DNA of 64,000 nt from assembly GCA_029237695.1 (NCBI GenBank), contig CM055272.1, positions 16,542,042 through 16,606,041 of the forward strand, read 5' to 3'. This DNA is from Conchocele bisecta. Its lineage: Eukaryota > Mollusca > Bivalvia > Lucinida > Thyasiridae. Below are positions 21,993 through 33,958 of the stretch, one piece after another (the first letter of the stretch is position 1; each line of letters opens with the position of its first letter). Under the pieces are notes generated by a model, which was not told the DNA's origin, did not search any database, and saw only the letters and a program-made list of their open reading frames with translations. The position numbers and the translations under genes were made by a program.

Positions 21993-23109
21993 CAGATATG
22001 ACTTGTCAGCTGTACACTGACAGTAACTCCCTTTTCTTGAAGCAGACCTCCTCATCTAGCAAAGTATCTACCATAGATGGGGTTATTTTTATTCTACATT
22101 ACAAGCTGCCAATTAATACTCAATTAGAATAGTTAATGACCCTGACCTTTTGACCTTTGAGGGCTCCTATGTTCATGTTGAATTCTGTTGTAATCTGTCC
22201 AGCCATACTGATGGATGACTGAACACAATACAAAATTAGATAAGCAACGTTTCTGACTAAACGTTTGACATAGAAAATGATGTTTCTGTCCCACTTATAC
22301 ACATTTGGATCCATTGAAGAAATATGTTGTGTTTTTTAAGGAGAAATACAGTCAACTCAATTGCACTATTTCTCCAACGGGTCGTTTTTGTCGCACTCAC
22401 TTGCATGCGTCCGGGTTAAAGTTTTTCAGTATCCTATCATAGCCTCGGCATGCGGCGGCCATCTTGTTAAATTCTTCTTATCAATGGAATATAGTGAACA
22501 TTATTTGCATGCCACAAAGGCACTATACGGCTATATATATGTCTATATTATTTTAAATATACATGGACCACCAGTTATAAATAAGCATACTCGCACATTG
22601 GAAAAGGCAGGCAAATAATTGCTACCAATAAGCATAGCTGAAAAAGCTGACAACATATGCTACGTATCTGGAGTGCTGATAAAGCACCATTTGTATTATT
22701 AGCCATGAGTCGAGGGGAAACCCATGGCCACAGCTGTACGTTGTTGTATACCACACATCATGCCGTGTTCATCCAGCGTAAAGGACCGCACCGTGTTCAA
22801 GCCGGTTACACCACCACGAGACATTCTGGCTGGCTCGTGGTGGTGTAACCTGCTTGATCAGCGTATACACGGACCACGTCTGGCTAGTTGTACATGTAGT
22901 TATAGCCACCGAGGGGCGGAAAACAGTGCGGAACAATACCAGACTGCACTGATGCACACAAAGGAAGGTTGCACAAACTGCCAGACTGCATGTTTTCATG
23001 TGTACAGCTGGAAGATTTTCCCATTGGCAATTTCTGTTTAGTTTCATAGGAACACCAGACAAACATAGTTACATGCAATTTTGATATGGTGCAACCAAGT
23101 CACCACCTC
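21993..23109. other. No gene; one strong hairpin
   Basis: Mostly unrecognised sequence. A perfect 17-bp-arm hairpin GGTTACACCACCACGAG / complement with a 13-nt loop occupies 22804-22850. Reading frames of about 100 residues around it on both strands look like chance. Confidence 0.5.
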
Positions 23110-23185
23110 TACACACCAACAAGTCAATCCGGAGGTTGTGATTTCAAACCTCGCATTAGGCATCCAAAATACTTTCATAGTATTC
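23110..23185 (+). mobile_element. SINE M head fragment
   Basis: GGAGGTTGTGATTTCAAACC resembles the family's tRNA-like B-box region. Truncated by G5. Confidence 0.55.
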
Positions 23186-23578
23186 AGAGCTCCAGACAAG
23201 CTTTGTGTTAAAGCGTACTACACCCCCTGATTTCAAAATCATTGCGTATTTTACTTTTACAAATGGATTATTGATTTTCTTCATTACTAAATAGGGAAAA
23301 AAGGATAAAAAAAATATATTAAAAATATATATAAAAAAATTGAACATTCACTTATTTGAGCTGAAAAAAGCAAACACTGTTTGCTTTTTTTCAGCTCAAC
23401 TAAGTGAATTTTCTCTTTATGACAGTATTTTGACTACTCAATTTGAAAATCAATGCGTATTTTCACATTGCTGTGCATATTTTGTACTCTCACTTTTGAT
23501 ACTCAATGCGTATTCCGTTATAATAATTGCGTAAAATACACCAATACTAAAGGCAATATGCACTTTATCTGGAGCTCT
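23186..23578 (-). mobile_element. G5 element
   Basis: AGAGCTCCAGACAAGC to TTATCTGGAGCTCT, about 393 bp on the minus strand. Hairpin around AAGCAAACACTGTTTGCTTT. Confidence 0.8.
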
Positions 23579-23689
23579 GAGTATTTCACCCATAAATACC
23601 ATTACTCTCATGGACTCGAAAGAACCTCTGAAAGAACAAAAGGGGCGGGGTGGGGGGTGTGAGTGATACTATGGATTTGACACCAAACA

Positions 23690-24110
23690 TCAGCCACGTC
23701 CGACGCAGACACTTCTTGCCTGGAGCATAACTGAATTTAAATACTCTTTCTAATATTTTCATGAAACTTCACACCTGCATAGATCATGACCCAAAGGTAT
23801 GTCGTGCGCAAGAATGACAACTCTTGCATGCCTCACTAATGGTCGTGCTATCTGTCTTTATTTTTTTCCGCACACTGATTTCTTGTCTTCAGCATAACTC
23901 CAATACCCTTTGGTATATTTTCACTAAAATTCACGCATGTATAGACAACGACCCAGAGGTGTTTCCTGTCAATCCAAAACTTGATTACTCTTTGGAATAT
24001 TTTCATGATAGTTCACACATGCTTAAACCATGACCCAAAGGTTCGTCTCGTGCAAGAACGACGACTCTCACCTTACTAACATATTAGTTATCTCCCTTTA
24101 TTTTATAGTG
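23690..24110 (+). repeat. Diverged tandem repeat, about three units
   Basis: Recurring TATTTTCATGAAACTTCACAC and ATGACCCAAAGGT text near 23755, 23915 and 23995. Units are unequal. Confidence 0.5.
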
Positions 24111-24159
24111 GTTGTCTGTAGGCGGGGAGGGGGATACACATGCACTTGTGGACATTTCT

Positions 24160-24470
24160 AGTTAGTCTCTATATGACCGTAGCTGTTGCTGGGACGTTAC
24201 ACTCATTCACTAGCTGTCACTTTTCCAAACCTGTGGGAGCTGTTTCACTAAACATCGACTTCTACTAAAATGTTTGTAAGTGACAAATTATGATAGTATG
24301 TAAATTGCACATTAACAACGTTTTCTTGTAAACAATTGTTGGATTTGCATTTATTGAGCATATACAGCCTATGCTCAATACATGTAAATCCATCAATTGA
24401 AATATCCAGACGATCCTAAATTTGCACAAACGAACATTTTAGTCATGCAAAGTTTAGTGAAACGGGCCCC
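24160..24470. mobile_element. SINE M tail and I2 element
   Basis: SINE M tail (CTCTATATGACCGTAGCTG, GACGTTAC) at 24160-24215. I2 spans 24235-24470, from GCTGTTTCACTAAAC to GTTTAGTGAAACGGGCCC, with an internally shortened palindrome. Confidence 0.7.
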
Positions 24471-24496
24471 TGAGCCCTGAGCATTGTATTTGTGAA

Positions 24497-24940
24497 ATAA
24501 ATAGAGAATAGTAGGTTAGTGCCGTGAATGGGAAAAAATATCCGGCAAGGCTCAAGAATGTCTTTATTTCTCATCAGAAGTATATGTTGTGACCACTCAT
24601 TTGAACCGTCTCACCGAGACGGTTCAATTGAGTGGTCACAACATATACTTTGGTTCAGAAATAAGGAAAATAGATAGAGAATAGTAGGTTAGTGCCGTGA
24701 ATGGGAAAAAATATCTGGCAAGGCTCAGAAAACGGGATGGGCGAGGCTATGCCGAGCACATCCCGTTTCCGTGCCGCGCCAGATATGTTTTCCCATTCAC
24801 AGCACTAACCTACTATTCTATTTATCCCGTCAACACCTACAAATGGCTGTAAAATGCAAAAATGGTATTGACTGGATATCAAAAATGTTTCACGGCACCG
24901 TGTTTCACGGCACATACACACTGTGTTGACGGGATAAATA
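24497..24940. mobile_element. Composite element E2 with D-type core
   Basis: Same architecture as E1: E end, D palindrome (about 24560-24670), full E hairpin, outer pair TTATCCCGTCAACAC / GTGTTGACGGGATAA. Confidence 0.8.
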
Positions 24941-25411
24941 GAAAATACCACCCCAGTATCTGTTGCTATCAGATTTATCAGGCAAGGCTAGGAAATATGT
25001 AGCAATTCCGAGACACGCCAAGGAATTCCCACTATTTCCGGTCCGAGCCTGTGAACTGAATGCGGGTTATAAAAAACATCCAAAATTGAAATGAACAGGA
25101 CAGGAATTTTCATTAGTCTGGAAGCTGCCAGCTTTGCATTGCATCAAACATCATTATTTCCTCAAGAGGTCTTGTGACTTTGACTGGGAGAAATGGGTAT
25201 AAAAATGTCCTGTGTGTCTAGTCTAACTCCTGGTCTACTAGAATAGACCTATAGTTTCTAATAATTAAATGCGATGAAAATTTCTGAAATTGTTTTAATA
25301 CAAATATAATGGCACAAAGACCTGGATATTTTGATGTTTGAAATTACAATATTAACATTACTTGGAGTGGGGTATACTGTTTTCTAGAAGCAGGTCAAGT
25401 GTTTCGCTTAC
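24941..25411. other. No recognisable feature
   Basis: Non-repetitive by eye; no ORF above background. Confidence 0.4.
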
Positions 25412-25533
25412 TGAACAGCAATCGGTACAGATCTGGATCAGACACACAGTGTGATCTGGATCTATGCTCACGGTGGCCTCAACAGCCATACATGATAATG
25501 TAAGCCCCATTTCTCCAGTCACAGCCACGTATA
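25412..25533. mobile_element. J right half
   Basis: AGATCTGGATCAGACAC through AAGCCCCATTTCTCCAGTCA and CAGCCAC. Confidence 0.6.
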
Positions 25534-25679
25534 AACCCCTAATGTCTCAGGTTGTGTGTCACTCGTGATGGATAATGCTTGACCTGTTATAGATCTATCT
25601 ACTTTGATTTTCACATTGCAGATTTTCCTTCATGCTGAAGATACACACTTTTTCTCATGAACAAAAAAAAACAACAGAA

Positions 25680-25805
25680 AATATATTTTTCTTATGTCTT
25701 GACGAAAAGTGTATGTTGTCACCACTCAGTTGAACCGTCTCGTCGAGACGGTTCAAATGAGTGGTAACAACATATACTTTCATTGAGAAATAAAGAAAAT
25801 AGAAA
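25680..25805. mobile_element. D3 core palindrome
   Basis: GTATGTTGTCACCACTCAGT arm, apex GAACCGTCTCGTCGAGACGG, then the complementary arm to AGAAATAAAG. TTAA ends not evident. Confidence 0.65.
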
Positions 25806-26214
25806 AAAAAATGCTGGCACAATATGTATATTTTGATACCTGCGATGTGAATGCGTATCCGGCATGAAATTGAATAATGACTTTGAACTGTGTTGCAAAA
25901 TCCATTCGTGAATAGCTGTCATTGTTTGGTTGGTAAACTATACACGAAAGGAGAGACATGACTTGCAATACTGTGGGTTGAATAATGTTGGTATATATCC
26001 AGACTACATAGCCGGCGCAGTTGTGACATTTGGCAGCTGTACCAGGGTGGGAAACTTAACAAATTAGCGCTAGCCCCAATCAATTAATTTGGGTCACTTT
26101 TGACAAGTGACATTGTAAACAAAATACAGCCCACTCAGTTCATTTGCCCAAATGTTGTTAATTTCACACTCTTCCGACTTTCGTGGAATTTGCGGTAAGG
26201 TACATGCATCAAAT

Positions 26215-26545
26215 TTTTTACTCTCCCGTTATGTGAGAGCATCTATTTCGGATGAGACTGACAAAAGTGAAAGTAGTAAGATTATTACTGATCCTACTGC
26301 TTTTGGGAGGGGCCAAGTGATTCTGGTTTGGCGAGGACCTGGTATCAGATCAGGATTATTCTGATTTCAGGGCTGAATATATAGTTTTGTTATTGTAAAT
26401 ATTCAGTTCTGATTTTTGGATTTTCCCCCCATTTGTACATGTACTTGTACAGGTAATATATGGGATTTAGTAGTAAACCATTGACCCGGCCTTAAATGAC
26501 CTTAGCTGTTGATAGGTCGTTAAACCCCAACAAACAAACAAACTG
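26215..26545 (+). mobile_element. SINE N3, near full tail half
   Basis: Contains GGGAGGGGCCAAGTGATTCT, the motif GTACAGGTAATATATGGG (empty site for O) and a tail TAGGTCGTTAAACCCC with (AAAC)n. The 5' head is missing. Confidence 0.75.
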
Positions 26546-26668
26546 ACAATTGTGAGATTAGGACATTCGACACCGTTGCAAATAGCAACATTCACACAGT
26601 CTCAGTTAATGTATGCGTGATGCGTCACTTGGATGAAACGATTTTATATCGCACCATTTATCCCTCTC

Positions 26669-26822
26669 GACCCTTTCATGCTGAGGACATGCCATTTTGA
26701 TTGGAGAAAGTCATATACATATTTTCTTTAAATGCGCTCGGAAGTATATGTCACGACGAGACGGTTCAAATGAGTGGTCGCAACATATACTTTCATTGAG
26801 AAATAACAAAAATAAAATATTA
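26669..26822. mobile_element. D4, palindrome with one arm collapsed
   Basis: GAAGTATATGTCACGACGAG then GACGGTTCAAATGAGTGGTC. Most of the left inner arm is deleted. Confidence 0.6.
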
Positions 26823-27189
26823 AAAAAAAATCATACTCGTAAAGGTGTATTCCACATGTAACCAAAAACATTTGCAAACTGTAGATCTCGTCGGCATCTG
26901 CAGTGATGGTCCGTATTCTTGGGATATATTAAAAACACCCCGTATCTGATTAATGGAACAGCCCATAAACTACCTATCTAGGTATATATGTCGGATATTA
27001 GGGGCGAAAAGGATGATTATTCGACTGCAACAAAGCAACAGGCTGTCTGGCTGCCACCAACCAGACTCACAATGCACGTTGTCTGGATGTGGGGCGGTGA
27101 ACATAATCTCAATATCGCCAACGAGACAATAGCGTGCTGTTGAGTCACATCCTGTCATGTCACAGGCAATATGTAAAATTGTTCCATTT

Positions 27190-27295
27190 CCCTGGGTGGG
27201 TGGCAGGTTGGAGCATGCAATGGGTATATATATATAATTTGACGATCGGGATTCGTGCGTACGTACCGGAATCCCGACTGAGACCTGGTGTGAAC
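27190..27295 (+). mobile_element. SINE N head fragment
   Basis: GGTGGCAGGTTGGAGCATGC through GGAATCCCGACTGAGACCTG. No tail present. Confidence 0.55.
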
Positions 27296-27305
27296 TATGT
27301 TTTTC

Positions 27306-27440
27306 AGTGTTTTATCTACAATGTTTAGCCAGTGAGTCAAAATCTATGAAAAATGATAACATTTCAGAATTTTAGTGAGTCAAATCTGAAACATGTGGGT
27401 ATTTGACTCGTGATGTGGAGGTAGATAAAACACTGATCTT
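27306..27440. repeat. Imperfect inverted repeat
   Basis: AGTGTTTTATCTAC near 27308 and GTAGATAAAACACT near 27421, with GAGTCAAA repeats between. Confidence 0.5.
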
Positions 27441-27463
27441 TGGTTTTTCTTGTTATGAGAGAG

Positions 27464-27655
27464 CCCCCCCCCCCCCCCCCCCCACCCCCCCCCACCCCCC
27501 CCCCCCCCCTTGTTATTTCTCAATGAAAGTATATGTTGTGACCACTCATTTGAACCGTCACAACATATTTCTGAGCTCATATAAAGAAAGAAAATATGTA
27601 GGATTTTCCACAAACAAAATGGCATATGCTCGGCATTACATGGGCTAATTAATAT
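27464..27655. mobile_element. Poly-C tract abutting D5
   Basis: A C tract with rare A (27464-27509) directly precedes a D element starting TTGTTATTTCTCAATGAAAG. The palindrome's second arm is deleted (GAACCGTCACAACAT). The Gly- and Pro-rich frames are artefacts. Confidence 0.7.
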
Positions 27656-27970
27656 ATTTGATACTGTTAGTCTGTTGGAATACTCAAACCAACATTTTCA
27701 GAAATAAAAGAAAATACAGTGAATTGTCGTCGGATATTTTTCAAATATTTATTTCCCAAAGATTCCCCCGCATGCAGAGACTGAGAGTTAATATTTACAA
27801 TTAGCCAGCAAAGTGGGCAATTGAAATATCATGGAATTCCGTTACTCTCGATTCAAATCATTATATAAATGAGCCGGAAGCATGTGTCATACATGACTCA
27901 GATGGAATGTCGAAGTATGATATGGAATGTCATCCATGCACATGTATTTGTTCTGTGTCTTCTGTCAATA

Positions 27971-28186
27971 CAGAGAATCCTCTCTAAACGGGACACGCTG
28001 CGAGGTCGCAGCGTGTCCGGTTTAAAGAGGGTTCTCTGTAAATCATGAATTTGATCATTCTGATCTATAGCTGTGTGCTAATTGCGATCATGAACAGACG
28101 TTATCTCCGGAGATAAATGACCAAGAAACTCATCAAAAATAAGATCACAGATGTTTTCTTGTGTTCACATTAGAGAGGTTCCACTG
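27971..28186. mobile_element. Q1 element, TA-flanked
   Basis: 216 bp, CAGAGAATCCTCTCTAAAC to GAGAGGTTCCACTG with TA on both sides. Subterminal GGACACGCTGCGAGGTCGCA palindrome. Termini resemble pogo/Tigger-type CAGT ends. Confidence 0.7.
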
Positions 28187-28322
28187 TATATTCATTTCAG
28201 CAGATCTCGGCTGTACATGTATTTGACAAATGGCCTAATATGCTATATGTAACATACAGCCGTGAGTTACAATGACCTTTAATCGCTAATTCCATTTAAT
28301 CTATGGATTCCATGTGCCTTTC

Positions 28323-28714
28323 AGTGCTCCAGATAAGGAATTAGCAATTGAGTATTTTCACTCCATCATTTCTGAAGCAATTGGGTATTTTGGGTAAAAT
28401 AAAATCACACTACGTACTGTTTACATATCAACAGACAGCAATTATTGAATAGTTTGCTTCGAATTGAAAACATGTCTTGGCATTTCATTAGAATTGTCTC
28501 CTTGGAGACAATTCTAAGAAATACCAAGATGCGTTTTCATTGAAAATAAGAAAAATATGCTATATTTTTGGTCTGTTTATTGTTTTCTGCAGCATGATAA
28601 AGGTACCACAAAATTGTTATTGCTTTTTGATACTCGCAACTTCTGATATCAATTGGGTTTTTATGGTAATTTTAATTGGGTATTTAAGCAAATACGCAGC
28701 TTATCTGGAGCGCT
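28323..28714 (-). mobile_element. F4 foldback element
   Basis: AGTGCTCCAGATAAGG to TTATCTGGAGCGCTG, 392 bp. Apex TTAGAATTGTCTCCTTGGAG. Confidence 0.85.
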
Positions 28715-28774
28715 GACCTTTACATGTTCTAGAACATTCAGTTATCTGCCATCCATATCCATTTAGCCCATTGG

Positions 28775-28880
28775 AGTCAATGGATAGAATAATTTTTATG
28801 AAAAAACTGATTATTTGGTTTGTATCTCCATAAACGTAGATGTTGTTACCACTCATTTGAACTGTCTCGATTAATGGATT
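28775..28880. mobile_element. D6 half-element
   Basis: Left half of D up to ACTCATTTGAACTGTCTCGA; the right half is absent. Confidence 0.55.
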
Positions 28881-29216
28881 TTCAAGTGCTTTGTTACAAA
28901 TGTTTGCCATGATGAGACGATGTGTCGTGTTCAATACCGTGGTCAAGGTCACACTTAAAGAGTCTGGAAAGGTAAAATATGTGCATGAGCTTTCGTTTCC
29001 GCCATATATCTTCAAAACCGATGAATGTATTTTCAAATGAATGGCCACAAATGTTTGTCACACTTAGAGGTCAAAGGTAATAGATATGTATGAAATATAG
29101 ATTCCGACCTCTTTCTGATATTAAACCACTTCATGTGTCAAAGCGATGTCCTGTGATAGCTTTAGTTTTGATAGGTGTCACTCTTCATTTATTTGTAATA
29201 ATAATGTGTAATGATG

Positions 29217-29260
29217 CAGTGGAACCTCTCTAAACCGGACACAAAGAACATATATGTTAT
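29217..29260 (+). mobile_element. Q2 terminus
   Basis: CAGTGGAACCTCTCTAAACC and GGACAC, a Q-type end just upstream of the 63-bp array. Confidence 0.6.
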
Positions 29261-29361
29261 CTCATTTTGAGAGTTTTTTTGGTAACACACCTCAGATAAT
29301 AATGCATGTTCATGATTGCAAAATACATAAGTATGTCGCAGAATGGTCATATGCCTGAAAT

Positions 29362-31890
29362 ACAGTGGAACATCTCTAAACCGGACACCCTGGGGACCTC
29401 CCTGAGTGTCTGGTTTAGAGAGGTTTCAATGTATAGAATCTGTAAGTCCCAGAGTGTCTGGTTTACAGAGATTCCACTGTGTAGTCCCAGGGTGTCCGCG
29501 TTAGAGAGGTTCGACTGCATAAAATCTCTAAGTCCCAGGGTGTCCGGTTTAGAGAGGTTCGACTGTATATGAAGCCTGAGGTCTGCATGTGATCAGTCCG
29601 GGGTGCCTGGGTTAGAGAGGTTCGACTGTATAATGAAGCCCGAGTGCTGGATGTGATCAGTCCGGGGTGCCTGGGTTAGAGAGGTTCGACTGTATAATGA
29701 AGCCCGAGTGCTGGATGTGATCAGTCTGGGGTGCCTGGGTCAGAGAGGTTCGACTGTATAATTAAGCCCGAGTGCTGGATGTGATCAGTCCGGGGTGCCT
29801 GGGTTAGAGAGGTTTGACTATACGAAGCCTGAGCGCTGAATGTGATCAGTCCGGGGTGCCTGGGTTAGAGAGGTTCGACTGTATATGAAGCCCGAGGTCT
29901 GCATGTGATCAGTCTGGGGTGCCTGGGTTAAAGAGGTTCAACTGTATATGAAGCCCGAGTGCTGGTTGTGATGAGTCCGGGGTGCCTGGGTTAGAGAGGT
30001 TCGACTGTATATGAAGCCCAAGGTCTGCATGTGATCAGTCTGGGGTGTCTGGGTTAGAGAGGTTCGACTGTATATGAAGCCCGAGGTCTGCATGTGATCA
30101 GTCTGGGGTGTCTGGGTTAGAGAGGTTCGACTGTATATGAAGCCCGAGGTCTGCATGTGATCAGTCTGGGGTGTCTGGGTTAGAGAGGTTCGACTGTATA
30201 TGAAGCCCGAGGTCTGCATGTGATCAGTCTGGGGTGCCTGGGTTAGAGAGGTTCAACTGTATATGAAGCCCGAGTGCTGGATGTGATGAGTCCGGGGTGC
30301 CTGGGTTAGAGAGGTTCGACTGTATATGAAGCCCGAGGTCTGCATGTGATCAGTCCGGGGTGTCTGGGTTAGAGAGGTTTGACTGTATATGAAGCCCGAG
30401 TGCTTGATGTGATGAGTCCGGGGTGCCTGGGTTAGAGAGGTTCGACTGTATATGAAGCCTGAGGTCTGCATGTGATCAGTCCGGGGTGTCTGGGTTAGAG
30501 AGGTTCGACTGTATATGAAGCCTGAGGTCTGCATATGATCAGTCCGGGTGCCTGGGTTAGAGAGGTTCGACTGTATATGAAGCCTGAGGTCTGCATGTGA
30601 TCAGTCTGGGGTGTCTGGGTTAGAGAGGTTCGACTGTATATGAAGCCTGAGGTCTGCATGTGATCAGTCCGGGGTGTCTGGGTTAGAGAGGTTTGACTGT
30701 ATATGAAGCCTGAGCGCTGGATGTGATCAGTCTGGGGTGTCTGGGTTAGAGAGGTTCGACTGTATATGAAGCCTGAGGTCTGCATGTAATCAGTCCGGGG
30801 TGTCTGGGTTAGAGAGGTTTGACTGTATATGAAGCCTGAGCGCTGGATGTGATCAGTCTGGGGTGTCTGGGTTAGAGAGGTTCGACTGTATATGAAGCCT
30901 GAGGTCTGCATGTAATCAGTCCGGGGTGTCTGGGTTAGAGAGGTTTGACTGTATATGAAGCCTGAGCGCTGGATGTGATCAGTCCGGGGTGTCTGGGTTA
31001 GAGAGGTTCGACTGTATATGAAGCCTGAGGTCTGCATGTGATCAGTCTGGGGTGTCTGGGTTAAGAGAGGTTCGACTGTATATGAAGCCCGAGTGCTGGA
31101 TGTGATCAGTCCGGGGTGCCTGGGTTAGAGAGGTTCGACTGTATACGAAGCCAGAGCGCTGGATGTGATCAGTCTGGGGTGTCTGCGTAATAGAGAGGTT
31201 CGACTGTATATGGAGCCCGAGTGCTGGATGTGATCAGTCCAGGGTGCCTGGATTAGAGAGGTTCGACTGTATATAAAGCCTGAGGTCTGCATGTGATCGG
31301 TCCGGGGTGACTGGGTTAGAGAGGTTCGACTGTATGACTGTATATGAAGCCTGAGCGCTGTATGTGATCAGTCCGGGGTGCCTGGGTCAGAGAGGTTCGA
31401 CTGTATATGAAGCCCGAGTGCTGGATGGGATCAGTCCGGGGTGCCTGGGTTAGAGAGGTTCGACTGTATACAAAGCCTGAGCGCTGGATGTGATCAGTCC
31501 GGGGTGCTTGGGTTTGAGAGGTTCGACTGTATATGAAGCCCGAGTGCTGGATGTGATCAGTCTGGGGTGCCTGGGTTAGAGAGGTTCGACTGTATACAAA
31601 GCCTGAGCGCTGGATGTGATCAGTCCGGGGTGCCTGGGTTAGAGAGGTTCGACTATATGAAGCCTGAGGTCTGCATGTGATCAATACGGGTTGCCTGGTT
31701 TAGAGAGGTTTGACTGTATATGAAGCCTGAGCGCTGGATGTGATCAGTCCGGGTTGCCTGGTTTAGAGAGGTTCGACTCGAATCGACTGTATATGAAGCC
31801 CGAGTGCTGGATGTGATCAGTCCGGGGTGCCTGGGTTAGAGAGGTTCGACTGTATATGAAGCCTGAGCGCTGGATGTGATCAGTCCGAGC
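29362..31890 (+). repeat. 63-bp satellite array, about 37-40 units
   Basis: Unit contains GGGTTAGAGAGGTTCGACTG, TATATGAAGCC, and CATGTGATCAGTC; spacing is 63 bp (for example 30124 to 30187). Two or three unit types (AGGTCTGC, AGTGCTGG, AGCGCTGG) alternate. The first units (29362-29560) are shorter, with CAGTGGAACATCTCTAAACC at the start. Because 63 is divisible by 3, the minus strand stays open for up to 180 codons; this is not taken as a gene. Confidence 0.95.
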
Positions 31891-32398
31891 CAATAAATAT
31901 CCTTGAAGACATAGTAGAGAGGAACAGAAACCTCCATTAAGGAAATCAATACACCTTGTTACAGCGAGCTCTCCTGGAAACCACGTTTCCTGCCGACTGC
32001 CTCGCAATATTGAAGTGATAACAAACATGTCCGGGGACTTACACTATGGCGTTTACATGTGCTGCCAGTCTGGTTCAGATCTGCCGCCAGCCAGCGTTTA
32101 TATAGCGAGAGGATTCCCAATTGCACATTCCGATATGCTCAGTTAATTAACGCATGCATGCTGGTTGAGAATTTTGCTGAAAAAAAAAATGCTTATTTTT
32201 TGTTTCGTGTCTTTGAGGCAGTTCAATGACAGGTTACAGTACATATACATAAAGAAGTGATCTTGTGGACAATATTTTTGCGGTTATAGACAATAAGAAA
32301 TTAATCAGAATTTTGATTTCATCTCGTCTGGCCTGATGGATAGAGCATATTGGGACTTCAATACTGGAAGAATGAAAAAAACACTCATATTGTTTTCA
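31891..32398. other. No recognisable feature
   Basis: Unique-looking sequence after the array; no gene or repeat matched. Confidence 0.4.
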
Positions 32399-32643
32399 GA
32401 GCTCCAGATAAGCTGCGTATTTGCTTAAATACCCAATTAAAATTGCCAAAAACCCAATTGAAATCAGAAGTAGCGAGTATCAAAAAGCAAAAAAGCAAGC
32501 AAACCATTCAATAATTGCTGTCTATTGATGTGTAAACAGTAGTGTGATTTTATATTACCCAATTAAAATTTTGAAATACCCAATTGCTTCAGAAATGATG
32601 CGAGTGACAATACTCAATTACAAATTCCTTATCTGGAGCCCTG
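32399..32643 (+). mobile_element. F5 element with central deletion
   Basis: AGAGCTCCAGATAAGCTG to TTATCTGGAGCCCTG, but the whole palindromic centre is missing (245 of 390 bp). Confidence 0.8.
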
Positions 32644-32694
32644 TGTTTGTATACCTATGTATGCTATTTCATATGAGACTTGAAATCAAGGTCC

Positions 32695-32965
32695 TTATCT
32701 CTATATGACCTAGCTGTTGCTGGCAGGTTAAACCCATTCACCTTTGTAGCAATATGAGCGACCAGTTGTGGTCTATATAACGGTTAGAACTTCTGACATC
32801 CAATTCCGGAGGTTGTGGGTTCAAACCACTTTTTCATCAAGAATACTTGCATCGTATTTCCATCCCAGTAAATGTATTTCGTGTGAGACGAATGAACCCA
32901 AGGTCCTGTCTCTATATGACACATCTGTTGCTGAGACGTTAAACCATTTCATCTCTGTAGCAATA
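32695..32965 (+). mobile_element. Two SINE M copies in tandem
   Basis: A tail (CTCTATATGACCTAGCTG) ends near 32745. A second copy has the B-box-like GGTTGTGGGTTCAAACCAC at 32811-32829 and a tail GAGACGTTAAACC near 32935. Confidence 0.65.
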
Positions 32966-33099
32966 TTATGTATAGCCTTGAGGGTTCTTTCCTTCAGCTG
33001 GCGACCCTTTTGTCTGGTCTGTACCATCTGTTGCGGTAGTCATGGTAAACACAGGCCGCCAGTTGACAAAAGGGTCCTTACGATTGGAAGCTTATTGGT

Positions 33100-33165
33100 A
33101 GTCACCGTAGCCCCAGATCAGCCTGCGCATTTGCGCAGTCTGATCAGGGCCTACACTGGTCAACG
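33100..33165. mobile_element. J core fragment
   Basis: AGCCCCAGATCAGCCTGCGC and GCGCAGTCTGATCAGGGCCT form a clear hairpin. Confidence 0.6.
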
Positions 33166-33257
33166 TTTTGTGTGTATCAAACATTGTTTATTCCTCAGGA
33201 TTTTTGTAATTTTAGTATTGAATGTTGCGTGCTCATAAGGAGCATTTCTGTCTTATT

Positions 33258-33712
33258 ATCCCCTCGCCGTTAGGCAAGAGGGGATATAGCATTAGTCCAT
33301 GTACGTACGTTCGTGTGTACGTTCGTGTGTACGTTAGTAACACTTTCAGTTTTCAATAACTCATGACCGCTTCACTAGTTATGCAAATAATTTGTCACAA
33401 TGTGTGTCTAGGGATACTTCTTTGTTTTGCACATGACCAACGTCCGACCACCCAAGGTCAAGGTCACTGAGGACTTATGTTCACCTTGTTATATACTAGG
33501 CAAATATATTAAAAACAAGAAATGCATCTGTCGAACGCGGATGACACCTGCAGCATATTTGAGAAACTGTGACAGTGGTTAACCGAAAAGTGTGACTGAC
33601 GGACGGATGGACAGACGGATGGACGGACAGACGGATGGTCCAAACACTATATGCCACCCGTTTCTTCGAAACCCGGTTGCATAAAAATCAAGGCTGCGCT
33701 GCGAGGGGATTT
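33258..33712 (+). repeat. TATCCCCTCGC repeat, copy 2, with DD insertion
   Basis: Same repeat as 11112-11405. It is interrupted at about 33505-33686 by DD (ACAAGAAATGCATCTGTCGA to CGAAACCCGGTTGCATAAAA), which also occurs at 60278-60518. Confidence 0.7.
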
Positions 33713-33775
33713 GTTTAGTGGTAATGCTGCCAGTTTTGTGATAACGATGCCTTTAATTGTATGATATTGCTGTTG

Positions 33776-33958
33776 AATCCATCCATCCATCCATCCACCC
33801 ACCCACCGTTCGCCATTCCAGCCATTCCATCAATAAAACACCAGTCATGCTTCTAACAAGAAATACAGATTGTTATCAGGCCACAGGAGTGTACAACTTG
33901 ATCAGGAGCTACACTGGTCACAAATCCCATATGCCCCATTTCTCCAGCCACATGTAGC
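33776..33958. mobile_element. CATC microsatellite and J7 right half
   Basis: (CATC)n/(CACC)n at 33778-33806, then J sequence from GTTCGCCATTCCAG to CCATTTCTCCAGCCACAT. Confidence 0.65.

Noticed and set aside
27380..27648. Poly-Gly / poly-Pro ORFs on both strands
   Set aside because: They come from the C homopolymer tract next to D5.
29938..32028. Minus-strand ORFs of 93-180 codons with a 21-residue repeat
   Set aside because: They are read-through of the 63-bp satellite, whose length is a multiple of three. Start sites and ends follow the array, and there are no gene signals.
32768..33238. 156-codon plus-strand ORF
   Set aside because: Spans a SINE M copy, an inverted repeat and a J fragment. 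Parts of its translation match frames from other copies of those repeats.
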